Shown here one piece after another: positions 5,057 to 5,159 of a stretch of 5,159 nucleotides of DNA. The notes under the pieces were generated by a model. The model ran no database searches and was not told the DNA's origin. It saw only the letters and a list, made by a program, of their open reading frames with translations. The DNA is taken from the NCBI GenBank assembly GCA_017537495.1, contig JAFYKS010000078.1, positions 1 to 5,159 on the forward strand, written 5' to 3'. Origin of the DNA: Bacillota bacterium. Lineage in GTDB: Bacteria; Bacillota; Clostridia; Peptostreptococcales; Anaerovoracaceae. The position numbers were made by a program, and so were the translations under genes. The stretch's first letter is position 1, and every line of letters starts with the position of its first letter.

Positions 5057-5159
5057 ATGAATATCAGAATAGAACCTGCTTTTGAATACAGGGAAGAAAT
5101 AAAAGAACTGTTTACAGAGTACACTCATATGCTGGTGGAAGGGGATCCGGCATTTCAGG
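5057..5159 (+). CDS. 5' part of a probable GNAT-family acetyltransferase
   Basis: This frame starts at ATG 5057, 2 nt after the LUD stop, and stays open to the window edge, giving 34 residues (MNIRIEPAFEYREEIKELFT...). A basic/hydrophobic first strand, then an amphipathic helix with ELFTEYTHMLVEGDPAFQ, is the typical beginning of small GNAT N-acetyltransferases. The acetyl-CoA-binding motif A would lie beyond the window, so the family is inferred from the N-terminus alone. The upstream GGGG (5045-5048), inside the LUD gene's 3' end, is the only candidate ribosome binding site, which suggests translational coupling. Confidence 0.6.
   Translation, partial: MNIRIEPAFEYREEIKELFTEYTHMLVEGDPAFQ

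Overview
The window looks like a chromosomal segment of a Firmicute, most likely a gut-type clostridium of the Lachnospiraceae kind. This is inferred from moderate GC content, AGGAGG-type ribosome binding sites, consensus TTATCCACA DnaA boxes and the protein families present. All six genes lie on the + strand.

Layout. Positions 1-2095 hold three closely spaced genes separated by 23-nt gaps: the 3' end of a small soluble protein of unknown function, a membrane-anchored protein with a coiled coil and a PepSY-like domain, and a ten-helix EamA-family transporter. Positions 2096-2342 are an AT-rich spacer. Positions 2355-4114 hold two different alpha/beta-hydrolases, translationally coupled through an ATGA overlap. 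Positions 4115-4448 are a second AT-rich spacer. Positions 4449-5159 hold an orphan LUD-domain (LutC/YkgG-like) protein with a four-cysteine cluster, followed 2 nt later by the start of a probable GNAT acetyltransferase cut by the window edge.

The notable part is the pair of spacers. Together they contain seven perfect DnaA boxes (all read TTATCCACAT on one strand or the other), three in the first and four in the second. Aligned by hand, the first spacer (2108-2342) and the reverse complement of the second (4124-4358) match over 235 bp without a gap, at about 65% identity. The matches are concentrated in blocks: three DnaA boxes at identical offsets (0, 75 and 124 bp), a 12-bp palindrome ATTGTATACAAT, a TTGAAATwTCAA element, and a 39-bp block with 37 matches. 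This works as an internal footprint: two diverged copies of one structured, origin-like element face each other across the hydrolase pair. No dnaA or dnaN gene is in the window. The element could be a chromosomal origin, a DnaA-titrating or regulatory cluster, or a member of a dispersed repeat family, and the window alone cannot decide.

The proteins are ordinary accessory metabolism (transport, ester hydrolysis, LUD, acetyltransfer). I see no evidence that they form one pathway with each other or with the DnaA-box elements.
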